Shown: positions 53,881 to 62,626 of the stretch, piece after piece | Numbering within the stretch: the first letter of the stretch is position 1 | Layout of the letters: every line of letters starts with the position of its first letter | Assembly: GCA_019694355.1 (NCBI GenBank) | Contig: JAIBCB010000004.1 | Location: 186,001 to 250,000, forward strand | Reading direction: 5' to 3' | From: Pyrinomonadaceae bacterium | GTDB lineage: Bacteria > Acidobacteriota > Blastocatellia > Pyrinomonadales > Pyrinomonadaceae | DNA: 64,000 bases | Translations under genes and position numbers: made by a program | The notes under the pieces: model-generated | Told to the model about the DNA's origin: nothing | What the model saw: the letters and a program-made list of their open reading frames with translations, nothing else | The model's database searches: none

Positions 53881-55269
53881 CTAACGTCCGCCGGCGAATT
53901 TTGCGGTTTCGCCGGTTAGGGTATCGTGGATTCCAATGGCGGCGAGTTTGCCCATTTGAGCGGCTTCGACGGCCTCGCCGCCGCCGTTCACGCAGTCGCC
54001 GCCGGCGAAAACTTTTGGGTCTGAGGTCTGCATCTTTTCGTTCACGACAACGCGGTCTTTTTCGTCCACTTCAACGCTCGCGACATCGGTAAAGAACGAC
54101 CGCATTTTTGTTTGTCCGACCGCCTTTATGACCATATCGCACGCAATGTCGAACTGTTCGCCTGAGCCGTTCGTCTTTTCGCAACGCAGCGATGCGACGC
54201 GTTGTCCTGCGGCATCCGCGACGACCTCGACGGGCTTTGCCTGCCAAACGAATTCGACGCCGTCCTGTTTTGCAAGTTCGTATTCGTAATCGTACGCGGG
54301 CATTTCCTTTTGCGAACGGCGATAGGCCATCACGACCTTTTCGGCACCGAGGCGTTTTGCCTGCGTTGCGGCATCGACCGCGGTGTTGCCGGCACCGATA
54401 ACGACGACTGTTTTCCCGATAGGCACGGAATCCCATTCACGGGTCTTGATCATTTCGATCAGATGAAGCGCGTCGTGGACGCCCTCCAATTCCTCTCCCG
54501 GAATGTTGAGCCTATTCGTCTCGCCAAGTCCGACGGCGAGAAAGACCGCGTCGTGTCGCTGCTGAAGGTCGGCAAAGGAAATGGATCGTTCTTCCGAAAG
54601 AACCACCCCGTCAGCCGAAGCGGCTGCCACCCCTCCTTCGTAAGGAGGGGAGCTTGTGATCATCGTACTCACGAGGAACTCGACACCGAGATCTTCGGCT
54701 TGCTCGACCTCGGCGATCGAGACCGCCTGCGTCATCTTGTATTCAGCCATCCCGTAGGTGTCGAGGCCGCCCGCGAGCGGCCGTCGGTCATAGATCGCTA
54801 CGGCGTAGCCAAGGCGTGCCAGGTATGTCGCACACGAAAGTCCTGCCGGTCCGGAACCCACGATGCCGACCGACTTGCCGTTCGCTTCACCGGCCGCGAA
54901 CAATTTAAGATCGTTCGCAAACGCAAAGTCTGTAGCGTGTCGCTGGAGCCGTCCGATCTCGATCGGTTTTTGGAGAAGCGTATTCTCGACGCACGCGCCT
55001 TCACACAAGACCTCGACCGGACAGACGCGCGCGCATGTCGCACCGACGGGATTCGCATCAAAAATAACGCGAGCAGAACCTTTCAGGTTTCCGCTCGCGA
55101 TCTTCTTGATGAATCCGGGAATATCTATGTGCGTCGGGCACGCGTGCATACACGGAGCGTCGTAGCAGAAGAGGCAGCGATTCGCTTCGACCGCGGCTTC
55201 GGCAGGTGTCATTGCGGGATGAATGTCCGCGAAGTTCGCTTCGATCTGTTCAATTGGAAGAAGTGACAT
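53881..55269 (-). CDS. preT: NAD-dependent dihydropyrimidine dehydrogenase subunit PreT
   Basis: 462 residues, related to GltD. N-terminal Fe-S domain (CLFCYDAPCMHACPTHID; TCARVCPVEVLCEGACV), FAD site VGIVGSGPAGLSCATYLARL (134-153), NAD site VVIGAGNTAVDAATQAKRLG (289-308), and final FAD motif KVFAGGDCVNGGGEAVEAA. It passes electrons from NADH to PreA. Residues 206-223 (SSPPYEGGVAAASADGVV) are not part of the family fold; they are encoded by a dispersed palindrome inserted in frame in a loop before SFADLQQRHDAVFLAVGLGE. The insert keeps frame, so the enzyme may still work. Confidence 0.93.
   Translation of the reverse strand: MSLLPIEQIEANFADIHPAMTPAEAAVEANRCLFCYDAPCMHACPTHIDIPGFIKKIASGNLKGSARVIFDANPVGATCARVCPVEVLCEGACVENTLLQKPIEIGRLQRHATDFAFANDLKLFAAGEANGKSVGIVGSGPAGLSCATYLARLGYAVAIYDRRPLAGGLDTYGMAEYKMTQAVSIAEVEQAEDLGVEFLVSTMITSSPPYEGGVAAASADGVVLSEERSISFADLQQRHDAVFLAVGLGETNRLNIPGEELEGVHDALHLIEMIKTREWDSVPIGKTVVVIGAGNTAVDAATQAKRLGAEKVVMAYRRSQKEMPAYDYEYELAKQDGVEFVWQAKPVEVVADAAGQRVASLRCEKTNGSGEQFDIACDMVIKAVGQTKMRSFFTDVASVEVDEKDRVVVNEKMQTSDPKVFAGGDCVNGGGEAVEAAQMGKLAAIGIHDTLTGETAKFAGGR
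54601..54654 (-). repeat. 54-bp palindromic repeat inserted in frame in preT
   Basis: Two hairpin arms are visible: CCCCTCCTT-CG-TAAGGAGGGG (54630-54651) and CAGCCGAAGCGGCTG (54612-54626), ended by AACCACCCCGT (54601-54611). Exactly 18 codons. Elements of this CCACCCCTCCTT/AGGAGGGG kind are dispersed in many bacterial genomes. Confidence 0.85.
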
Positions 55270-55299
55270 AATGGCCTTTTGCCGTTTGATGAATACCTA

Positions 55300-55423
55300 C
55301 CACAGAGGACACAGAGATCTCTGAGAATACAGACTCATATTCGGTGCAGATCGGTGTGTGCCGAAGGCTTATCACACAGAAGGTTTCATTCTCTTATCTC
55401 CGCGTTCTCTGTGACCTCTGTGG
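55300..55423. repeat. Long-spaced inverted repeat between preT and ridA
   Basis: CCACAGAGGACACAGAG (55300-55316) and CTCTGTGACCTCTGTGG (55407-55423) are inverted copies with one mismatch, ~90 bases apart. It is of the 'CTCTGTGxCCTCTGTGG' type often dispersed in bacterial genomes. Confidence 0.8.
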
Positions 55424-55432
55424 CTACACTCT

Positions 55433-55819
55433 TTAAGCCTCTGCGTCGGCCTCGATCTCGATGAGCATCGTCGGGTCGATCAATTTGGAAACTTCGACCA
55501 TTGTCGTCGCCGGCATTATGTCGCGGAAGAACTCTCCATGTGCACGCCCGTATTCTTCCCAACGAGAGATGTCGGTTACGAACATACGCGTCCGCACAAT
55601 GTTGTCGAGCGAGAAATCAAATGCCTTCAAAGCCCGCTCGATGTTCTTGATGCATTGAACCGCTTGCCCATAAGCATCGCCGACCGCAACTATCTCGCCA
55701 TTCTCATCCGTAGCCGTTGTGCCCGTAACATAAACACGGTCGCCGACTCGCACCGCTCGCGAATAGCCGACAATCGGTTCCCATTTTGCTCCTGAAGAAT
55801 ATCGCTGCCTGTGCTGCAT
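55433..55819 (-). CDS. RidA family enamine/imine deaminase
   Basis: 128 residues from ATG 55819, which overlaps the upstream stop as TGATG. RidA-type fold features: VGDRVYVTGTTATDENGEIV, DAYGQAVQCIKNIERALKAF, the catalytic-site arginine in VRTRMFVTDISRWEE and ATTMVEVSKLIDPTMLIEIE with the C-terminal glutamate. RidA-like proteins hydrolyse reactive enamines/imines; subfamilies (RutC-like) take part in pyrimidine breakdown. Its place inside the pyrimidine cluster suggests that role here, by inference. Confidence 0.9.
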   Translation of the reverse strand: MQHRQRYSSGAKWEPIVGYSRAVRVGDRVYVTGTTATDENGEIVAVGDAYGQAVQCIKNIERALKAFDFSLDNIVRTRMFVTDISRWEEYGRAHGEFFRDIMPATTMVEVSKLIDPTMLIEIEADAEA

Positions 55820-56604
55820 CACATGACCTTTACGAAGTATTTTCCGTTGAAGCGATAAGTTATGAACTTATCCGTCACTCTGCCTTGCGGCGTTTTATCG
55901 TCCTCGATCACGACGGGAAACCGAAACTCCGTCTTTGCGGCATCGAAGGAAAACAATTCAACAGGCCTTTCCGGACGATCAACGACCGAGAAGAAATCGT
56001 AGGCGAATCCAACATTGTCCGTTATCCCGCTCGACGTCTTTATGACCTTCGCTTGCCGGTCGAGTTTTTCACGGTCGATGCGAAACGCCTTCAGGGTCTG
56101 CCCATTCAGGGACGACGACGCAATGAACGTCGAACTTGCGAGATAGATCGGGCCGTTGCGGGTCGGCAGCTGAAATATCTGAGTGTAGAACGGTCCGCCG
56201 CCCTCGTCTCCGGATGCGTCCGCCCAAACATACACCTTGCCGCTTTTTCCCTGATATTGAAAGACATTGGCAAAATCATGCATTGTGCCGCCGTCCTCAA
56301 GATCCCAGGAATAGATGCGAAGCTTGCCGTCCGCGGATGTGGCGACGTACATCTTTTCCTTCAATTTCGGAAAAGCGTACTTTAGGATCGCAAGACTCCG
56401 GCCGTTGCGCATAAGAAGATCTTTGACCTGCCGATTTGCTGCATCCAACTTCTCAGCATTGTATTCGCCTGCATAGCTTCCGTTCTTCGAAACTTCGTCG
56501 AGTTGCTGCAGCAGCAATTTCTCGATCGCTGCCGGAGACTGAGCAAGACCAACGCCAGCCATCAAAAGAACGATCAGAATAAGGAAAGGGAGCTTGATTC
56601 TCAT
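55819..56604 (-). CDS. Secreted protein of unknown function
   Basis: 261 residues with a signal peptide (MRIKLPFLILIVLLMAGVGL). The mature part has a short helical start (IEKLLLQQLDEVSKNGSYAG) and then a beta-rich domain with GKLRIYSWDLEDGGTMHDFA, FQYQGKSGKVYVWADASGDE and GPIYLASSTFIASSSLNGQT. No known motif. It sits between the nitrilase gene (17-base gap) and ridA (overlap), in a run of cytoplasmic catabolic genes, which is unusual. A role cannot be assigned. Confidence 0.8.
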   Translation of the reverse strand: MRIKLPFLILIVLLMAGVGLAQSPAAIEKLLLQQLDEVSKNGSYAGEYNAEKLDAANRQVKDLLMRNGRSLAILKYAFPKLKEKMYVATSADGKLRIYSWDLEDGGTMHDFANVFQYQGKSGKVYVWADASGDEGGGPFYTQIFQLPTRNGPIYLASSTFIASSSLNGQTLKAFRIDREKLDRQAKVIKTSSGITDNVGFAYDFFSVVDRPERPVELFSFDAAKTEFRFPVVIEDDKTPQGRVTDKFITYRFNGKYFVKVM

Positions 56605-56621
56605 AAAATGTGGAACTTGTC

Positions 56622-57491
56622 TTAGTCGTCAATGATCGGGCCGTAAAGATCCGGACGGCGATCGCGGAAGAATTGCCACGTATTGCGGACCTCGCGGATC
56701 TTATCCATGTCGAGGTCGGCGACGACCAGCTCATCCTGATCGCGTGTGCCGACGGCAAGCATTTGCCCGCGAGGATCGCAGAAATAGCTCTGGCCGTAGA
56801 ATTCGCCGATATTCCACGGAGCCTCGGTGCCAACGCGGTTGATGGCACCGACGAAGTATCCGTTAGCGACCGCGTGTGCAGGCTGTTCGAGTTTCCAGAG
56901 ATATTCGCTCAATCCCGCGACGGTTGCCGACGGATTGAAAATTATCTCGGCACCATTGAGGCCGAGGCATCGTGCACCTTCAGGAAAGTGTCTGTCGTAG
57001 CAGATATAAACTCCTATCCGTCCGACCGCCGTATCAAAGCACGGATAGCCAAGATTGCCCGGACGAAAGTAAAATTTCTCCCAGAATCCCGGTGCTACGT
57101 GCGGGATGTGCGTCTTGCGATACTTGCCGAGATACTTGCCGTCCGCATCGATCACCGCCGCCGTATTGTAGTAAACGCCGGCTTGCTCTTCCTCATAGAT
57201 GGGAACAACGAGCACCATTCCGTGCTGTTTCGCAACGTCCTGCATCAGTTTGACGGTCGGGCCGTCGGGGACTTTCTCAACGGCCTTATACCAACGAGTT
57301 TGCTGTTCGGCACAGAAATACGGCGTCGTAAAGATCTCCTGAAAACAAAGCACCTGCACGCCTTGCTTCGCCGCCTCCTCGACAAATTTTAACTGATGGT
57401 CGATGTTCGCCTTCTTGATCTCATCGATCGGCGCGTTTGCATCAGCGACGTTGTGAGCCTGGATCAGGCCGCCTTTAATGATTCGTGACAT
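56622..57491 (-). CDS. Nitrilase-superfamily amidohydrolase, probable beta-ureidopropionase
   Basis: 289 residues. Catalytic triad E52 (CFQEIFTTPYF), K126 (KYRKTHIPHV) and C164 (GVYICYDRHFPEG). The long insertion around PHVAPGFWEKFYFRPGNLGY and substrate-pocket residues match the N-carbamoyl-beta-alanine amidohydrolase / N-carbamoylputrescine amidase branch. In this neighbourhood (PreTA, dihydropyrimidinase) the likely reaction is the last step of reductive pyrimidine catabolism: N-carbamoyl-beta-alanine to beta-alanine, CO2 and ammonia. The alternative, a carbamoylputrescine amidase, is less well supported by context. Confidence 0.88.
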   Translation of the reverse strand: MSRIIKGGLIQAHNVADANAPIDEIKKANIDHQLKFVEEAAKQGVQVLCFQEIFTTPYFCAEQQTRWYKAVEKVPDGPTVKLMQDVAKQHGMVLVVPIYEEEQAGVYYNTAAVIDADGKYLGKYRKTHIPHVAPGFWEKFYFRPGNLGYPCFDTAVGRIGVYICYDRHFPEGARCLGLNGAEIIFNPSATVAGLSEYLWKLEQPAHAVANGYFVGAINRVGTEAPWNIGEFYGQSYFCDPRGQMLAVGTRDQDELVVADLDMDKIREVRNTWQFFRDRRPDLYGPIIDD

Positions 57492-57506
57492 CGTCGATCC
57501 TCCACC

Positions 57507-58589
57507 TTACTTGCTCGGCATCGCAAACGCTTCGTCTGCGACCGGTACATTCGTCTTGACTGAGGAAATCTTCCGCGTCCAGCTCATATTCGGCATCGCG
57601 TACTTCACGACGGTCGGGACCTTAACGCCGCCGAGGTCCTTGTAATCGCTGTAATCGACCTGATAAACAAACCCGCCAAGAACGGTTGGTGTGACCGCGA
57701 CGCGGCGTACCAACAGGCCCGTTTGTTCGTCAAAGCTGAGGCTCTCACGCAAACCTTCGGCCGTTGTGCCGGTGAGAACAAGAACCTTGCGCCCGTCGAT
57801 CTCATTCGTAAAGCGATAATCGAACTTCGAATATGCCGAACCGATCGCCGCCGGAAATAGAAGCTGTGCTTCGCGTTTTATCTGCTCGGCCTCGTCAGCG
57901 TGCAGTCTGTGGCTGCCACCTGATCCGAATTTGGCGGCGGCCGTGCCGTCCCAAAGGTCGGACACCCATTCCTTGCCGTAAACCGTCTTTAAACTGTATT
58001 TTCCGTCCTTGAAACTGACCGTCTCCGGCTCGGTCGTCTTGCCATCCGGCTCGACGCGGGTCGCGGTAATGACCGCGCTGTCGATCCTCTTCGCGCCTCC
58101 GACCGCCGCAACGAATTTCGCGATCACGTCGGCAGCTTCCGGTTTCGTTTTCGGAGGTGCGGGACGCGGACCGTGGCTGCCGACATGTTCTGTAGGCACC
58201 AGGCTCGGGCGACTCTGGGGATGCATCCGGCCGTTGTGGCACGTGTTGCAGGAAACTTCGGTCTCGCCGCCAAAATGTTCCTTGTTGATCGAGAATACCA
58301 TCGAGATCATCTTGCGGGCGGTATCTTTCTCCTCTTTGCCGTCTTTTGAAAAATCGTCTGTGTAATGACAGAAACTGCAGTTCACATTGAGCGACGCCGC
58401 AAAGATGTTCATCACCTTGCCCAATTGATCGGCGGGCATATCGCCGAGCACTTTCAGATTCTTGAACCGATCTTTTGCGAGCACGACCTGATCGCCTTTT
58501 GTTTGCGCGTGATTACGGTAAGTACTCATCCCAAAAACCGCAACACCAACCGCCAGAGCCATTACTGCGAACTGTATCTTCCTTTTCAT
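57507..58589 (-). CDS. Dihaem c-type cytochrome of the photosynthetic reaction-centre cytochrome family
   Basis: 360 residues with an N-terminal signal (MKRKIQFAVMALAVGVAVFG). Two CxxCH haem sites: CSFCH (71-75) and CNTCH (114-118), surrounded by NIFAASLNVNCSFCHYTDDF and KEHFGGETEVSCNTCHNGRM as in the PF02276-like family. Residues ~150-355 form a beta-rich domain (AVITATRVEPDGKTTEPETV, YRFTNEIDGRKVLVLTGTTA, VYQVDYSDYKDLGGVKVPTV) without haem sites. No reaction-centre genes are near, so it is a respiratory or other redox protein. Its ATG overlaps the NCS1 stop by four bases (ATGA). Confidence 0.9.
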   Translation of the reverse strand: MKRKIQFAVMALAVGVAVFGMSTYRNHAQTKGDQVVLAKDRFKNLKVLGDMPADQLGKVMNIFAASLNVNCSFCHYTDDFSKDGKEEKDTARKMISMVFSINKEHFGGETEVSCNTCHNGRMHPQSRPSLVPTEHVGSHGPRPAPPKTKPEAADVIAKFVAAVGGAKRIDSAVITATRVEPDGKTTEPETVSFKDGKYSLKTVYGKEWVSDLWDGTAAAKFGSGGSHRLHADEAEQIKREAQLLFPAAIGSAYSKFDYRFTNEIDGRKVLVLTGTTAEGLRESLSFDEQTGLLVRRVAVTPTVLGGFVYQVDYSDYKDLGGVKVPTVVKYAMPNMSWTRKISSVKTNVPVADEAFAMPSK

Positions 58590-60067
58590 TGCACCTCTTC
58601 TCCACGTGAATTTCGAAAGCTAAACGCCCAGTGCGCTAGGAACCCGATGCCAAAGCCGACGAACCACGCATAATCATAAAGTATTCTGAGACTTGGAATT
58701 ATCAACCCTATCCATGCAAAAAAGCAACCTAAAAGCGTTGCCGCGACCGCCCGCCAATTCCATTCGGCATACTCGCCGCTCGTTCGATAAAGGTCAGCAA
58801 GCCGAAGATCTTTCTTCCGCAGTATCCAATAATCCGCGATCAGAACACCGGCGATCGAGCCGAGACCGCCGGAATAACCGACAAGCCAGCCAAAAATATA
58901 TCCGCTCGGGTCGGCAAGCAGTTTCCAAGGCTGCATCAAGATGCCGACGATGCCAGTGATCAGCCCGCCGGTCCTGAAAGAAATGAGCTTTGGAAACGCA
59001 TTCGCAAAGTCATTCGCGGGCGAAACGACGTTCGCAGCGATATTGACGGAAAGCGTCGCTATCACCACCGTGAACATCGAGATCGCGACCACGACCGGCT
59101 GCGAGAATTGACCGACGAGCTTGACGGGATCCCACGCATCGGCCGGATTCATTTGCGGAAAAACGACGACCGCGGCCGACGTGATCAAGATCCCCATCGC
59201 CGCAAAGATGGTCATCGTGCTCGGCAATGCAACAACTTGTCCGACGGCCTGTTCACGCTGGCTTCGGCCGAAACGCGTAAAGTCCGGCATATTGAGCGAA
59301 AGCGTCGCCCAGAAGCCGATCATTGCAGTAAGCGATGGGATGAAGATCGGCCAGAATTCGCCGAAAGTACGGAATTTGCCCGGCTCGTGCAGTAAGAATC
59401 CGATGCCGCCAGCCTGATAAAGTATCCACCCCAGCAAGATCGCCGTCATAACAAGCACATACGGAGCCGCCCAATTTTCGACGATCCGAAGCAGATCCAT
59501 TCCCTTGTAGATGATCGCGATATTCATCGCCCAAAATATCAGGAACGAGAGCCACGTCGTGGCGGTATGTCCGCCGATCGGCCCGCCGAGCAGCGTCTCC
59601 CAACCGGGAATGAACGCCGAAAAGAAAGTGTTCAGAGCTTCGCCGCCGATCCATGCCTGTATGCCGAACCAGCCGCATGCGACCAATGCACGCATCAGAG
59701 CCGGAAGATTCGATCCTGCAGTTCCGTATGCGGCACGAGCGAACACGGGAAACGGAATTCCGTACTTCGTTCCCGGATGAGAGTTAAGAAGGATCGGTGC
59801 GAGGACGATCGTGTTGCCAAGTAGGATGGTGATAAGGGCCTGCCACCAATTCATCCCCGCCGAGATCAGGCCCGACGCCATCATATACGTCGGGATACAA
59901 TGGGCCATCGAGATCCACAACGCCGCGTAGTTATACGTCGTCCAGTTGCGTTTCGCCACCGGTACCGGAGCTAGGTCGTCGTTGTAGAGCGGTGAGGTTC
60001 TAATGCTCTCCTCAGCATCCGAATTCAGCTCTACGCGCCCATCTGCGTGTTGGATAGTTTCGATCAT
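58586..60067 (-). CDS. NCS1 family nucleobase:cation symporter
   Basis: 493 residues with ~12 hydrophobic spans. The NCS1 pattern is clear: LWISMAHCIPTYMMASGLIS (first half), NSHPGTKYGIPFPVFARAAY, GWFGIQAWIGGEALNTFFSA, MPDFTRFGRSQREQAVGQVV and the late GYSGGLGSIAGVLIADYWIL. It is a proton- or sodium-coupled importer of uracil, cytosine, hydantoin or allantoin. Next to PreTA and dihydropyrimidinase, uracil or thymine is the most likely substrate. The DNA is overlapped by the cytochrome gene downstream. Confidence 0.93.
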   Translation of the reverse strand: MIETIQHADGRVELNSDAEESIRTSPLYNDDLAPVPVAKRNWTTYNYAALWISMAHCIPTYMMASGLISAGMNWWQALITILLGNTIVLAPILLNSHPGTKYGIPFPVFARAAYGTAGSNLPALMRALVACGWFGIQAWIGGEALNTFFSAFIPGWETLLGGPIGGHTATTWLSFLIFWAMNIAIIYKGMDLLRIVENWAAPYVLVMTAILLGWILYQAGGIGFLLHEPGKFRTFGEFWPIFIPSLTAMIGFWATLSLNMPDFTRFGRSQREQAVGQVVALPSTMTIFAAMGILITSAAVVVFPQMNPADAWDPVKLVGQFSQPVVVAISMFTVVIATLSVNIAANVVSPANDFANAFPKLISFRTGGLITGIVGILMQPWKLLADPSGYIFGWLVGYSGGLGSIAGVLIADYWILRKKDLRLADLYRTSGEYAEWNWRAVAATLLGCFFAWIGLIIPSLRILYDYAWFVGFGIGFLAHWAFSFRNSRGEEVQ

Positions 60068-60109
60068 CGATCAATGCTGCAACTTCCAAGAATGCTCCCG
60101 CATCTGGAT

Positions 60110-60934
60110 CTACGTGCCAGTCGCAAGCTGCCATTTTATCCGAGTATAGGCGATCTTGAATCCATTCTTCTGCGCATTTTTTTGCGACTGACTGCCCGGC
60201 GCAGCACACATCATAGCGAGCGAGCAACCCTTCTCGCGGCCGTAGCCGAGGCGAGCCGAAAGTAGAGCACTCTGGGCGCCTTGACGGCGAGCTTCGGGAA
60301 CCGTCGATGCACCGGCAAGAATACAAATGTCATCGTAGATGCCGAATCCCCCGGTGGCAACCGGACTGCCGTCGAGTTCTACGAGGAAAGGCTTAGTACG
60401 CTTAGCGTTTACAGTTAGGCGACCCATACTGAACATAAACTCTTCAATGCCGTCGAACTCGGTCGCCCATCCTGAAGCAGCCGTGCGAGCCCAAAGATCA
60501 GCCTCTTCTCCATCGATGATCCTTGTTGTGAACTTGGTTTCCGCTCCTGGCTCAAAGTCAGAGAGCTCGCGGAACATCACGCTTGAGAACTCGATCGGAT
60601 GGTAGTCGCGTTCGACCAGCACACCGAGCAGCGAAGGGTCCGTCATAGGACTGACCTCGTGAAAAACAGGTGCTTCGCGAGTAATAAAGAATTCTTCGGC
60701 CTTCTCAAGATCTTCCTCGAAGCTGTCCGAAAAAAGCCCGAGCCCGAAGGTCTGCGTCAACGGGGACTCCGCTCCGTCGTACATCGCGTAGGTGCCGGAG
60801 ATGTCGAGCCAAGCTGCGCCGCTTTCGGGTTCCATACTGGCTCGAGCTTCGACAAAATCCGCATTTGCTTGTGCTTCAGTTCGCTCAAGCCGACGCGAAA
60901 GGTCTTTGTCGGAATAGATCAGGCCTTCCATCAT
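60110..60934 (-). CDS. GNAT family N-acetyltransferase
   Basis: 274 residues. The C-terminal half carries the GNAT acetyl-CoA region: GIYDDICILAGASTVPEARR with QGAQSALLSARLGYGREKGC (the Q/R-x-x-G-x-A loop) and KNAQKNGFKIAYTRIKW. The N-terminal half looks like a second degenerate GNAT module (AWLDISGTYAMYDGAESPLT; PSLLGVLVERDYHPIEFSSV). Acyl acceptor unknown. It lies 42 bases upstream of the NCS1 gene and may simply be carried along. Confidence 0.85.
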   Translation of the reverse strand: MMEGLIYSDKDLSRRLERTEAQANADFVEARASMEPESGAAWLDISGTYAMYDGAESPLTQTFGLGLFSDSFEEDLEKAEEFFITREAPVFHEVSPMTDPSLLGVLVERDYHPIEFSSVMFRELSDFEPGAETKFTTRIIDGEEADLWARTAASGWATEFDGIEEFMFSMGRLTVNAKRTKPFLVELDGSPVATGGFGIYDDICILAGASTVPEARRQGAQSALLSARLGYGREKGCSLAMMCAAPGSQSQKNAQKNGFKIAYTRIKWQLATGT

Positions 60935-60983
60935 AAATATCTCCTAACCCGGAGTCGAGCTCAAGCAGACCTCGCCGCAGCGG

Positions 60984-62561
60984 TCACAAGCTTCGATGAA
61001 ATTCCAGATCGTGAAAATCATAGCTGAAATCTGTCAGCGGCGAAATTGCCTTCATCGTAAAGCCTTGCGGGCGGCCATCCACATCGAGTTGGAAGTTAAC
61101 GAAGGCATCGGCGTCCATACTGCGGTCGTCCCAGCGAACGATAAATGAGTTCGCTTTGTACGGGAACATTTCACCCGATAGTCGAGGCGAACGCTTAGAC
61201 GCAAACCGCAGCTTCCTGTCTTTGAGGACCAGCGAGATCTCGCCGAACCACGCATCTGAATATCGGCCGACGATAGCGTTCGGGGCAAGCGTCGCTGCGC
61301 CAGATGCCTGGGCCCTAGCGACGTCTGCAGCAACCTTATCGGTGACCTCTTTTGCTTCGGCCAGCGACTTCTGCCTCGCGGCAGAAAGACTCGCGACCCA
61401 GTCGCGGCCGGGTCTGTTCAAATATCCATCGAGTATCTGATTCGTGATCGAGCGAAATGCTCCGGCTTCCTGCTGGTTGGTCAACACGATGATGCCAAGA
61501 TTCAGCTCCGGGATCATCGTGATCTGCGTGACCATACCTTCGAGCCCGCCGGTGTGAGTTACCTGCTTATAGCCGCCTACGTCACTCAAGAAAAAGCCGA
61601 GGCCATAGGCAGCAAAATGCGTGTTGTAAGGACCAGGCGAATTGACCTGTATGATCGTTTGCGGCGACCATATCTCCTTAAGCGACTTCTCGGAAATTAG
61701 CCGCTTGTCCTTATCGTACTTTCCGTTTGACAGGAACATCTCGACCCACTTGAGAAGATCCGTAATATTCGAATTCACGCCGCCTGCCGCCGCAGGCACG
61801 CGGACCATGCTTCGCTGTATGACCTGCACTTTGCCTTCGACCGAAGCATGGCCGTCGATAGTGTTGCTCTTATCCTTTAGCCTCTCAAAAAGCCCGGCAG
61901 AACTCGCCATACCAAGCGGCCTCATTATCCGTTCCTCGACAAATTCGGGCCAGGATTTTCCTGAAACGCGAGCGATCACCTCGCCGGCGACGATGTAAAG
62001 ATTGTTGTCGTAATCGTACTTCGTTCGGAACTGCGAAACCTGCTTCAGGTACCGCAGGTTATGAATGATGTCCTTGATCGTGAAATCGCTGCCGTCGGGA
62101 AAGAACATCAGGTCGCCGGCACCGAGCCCAAGCCCGCTCCGATGAGTGAGGAGATCCTTGATCGTAAAATTCTCTGAAACGTAAGGTGAGTAAAGCTTGA
62201 ATTCAGGAATGTAGTCCTGAACTTTATCGTCCCACTTGACCTTCCCTTCATCGACGAGGATCCCGAGTGCGACGGTCGTAAATGCTTTAGAGTTTGAAGC
62301 GATACCGACGAGCGTATTCTCGTCCATCTTCGCGTTCGTATTCAGCGACCGGACGCCGTGGCCCTTCGCGTAAACGACCTTGCCGTCTTTAACGACGCCG
62401 ACCGAGATCCCCGGCACGTCGAACGCTTTGATCGAACGCTCGACGAACGTGTCGATCTGATCGGCGGTCAATGCCTGCGCGCTCAAAAAGCCAACGCTCG
62501 TCAGGGTCAAGAGAATTACTGCAAACGAACGAAATATTGTTCTCATCTTCATAGTATTCAC
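60984..62561 (-). CDS. Secreted serine hydrolase, class C beta-lactamase-like
   Basis: 525 residues with signal peptide (IFRSFAVILLTLTSVGFLSA). Serine-hydrolase/beta-lactamase-family motifs: SxxK as S89-N-S-K92 (IASNSKAFTTV), a YxN-type motif in TKYDYDNNLYIVAGEVIAR, and HTGGLEGMVTQITMIPE in place of KTG. A C-terminal lipocalin-like DUF3471-type domain follows (ALAPNAIVGRYSDAWFGEIS ... YDFHDLEFHRS). Peptidase, esterase or D-aminopeptidase activity is possible. It lies between the dihydropyrimidinase and GNAT genes. Start at any of M1, M4 or M6 possible. Confidence 0.9.
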   Translation of the reverse strand: MNTMKMRTIFRSFAVILLTLTSVGFLSAQALTADQIDTFVERSIKAFDVPGISVGVVKDGKVVYAKGHGVRSLNTNAKMDENTLVGIASNSKAFTTVALGILVDEGKVKWDDKVQDYIPEFKLYSPYVSENFTIKDLLTHRSGLGLGAGDLMFFPDGSDFTIKDIIHNLRYLKQVSQFRTKYDYDNNLYIVAGEVIARVSGKSWPEFVEERIMRPLGMASSAGLFERLKDKSNTIDGHASVEGKVQVIQRSMVRVPAAAGGVNSNITDLLKWVEMFLSNGKYDKDKRLISEKSLKEIWSPQTIIQVNSPGPYNTHFAAYGLGFFLSDVGGYKQVTHTGGLEGMVTQITMIPELNLGIIVLTNQQEAGAFRSITNQILDGYLNRPGRDWVASLSAARQKSLAEAKEVTDKVAADVARAQASGAATLAPNAIVGRYSDAWFGEISLVLKDRKLRFASKRSPRLSGEMFPYKANSFIVRWDDRSMDADAFVNFQLDVDGRPQGFTMKAISPLTDFSYDFHDLEFHRSL

Positions 62562-62626
62562 ACGAGCGGAATCTCAATTCGCTCTACCTCAACCTCAGCG
62601 CATCAAGTTGAATTGGACCGCAGTTG

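Noticed and set aside
54202..55266. 354-codon open frame on the plus strand
   Set aside because: Lies fully opposite preT, whose motifs are clear; a high-GC shadow with no domain.
57507..58589. Evidence for photosynthesis
   Set aside because: The cytochrome belongs to the reaction-centre family, but no reaction-centre or pigment genes are in view and non-phototrophic acidobacteria carry such proteins.
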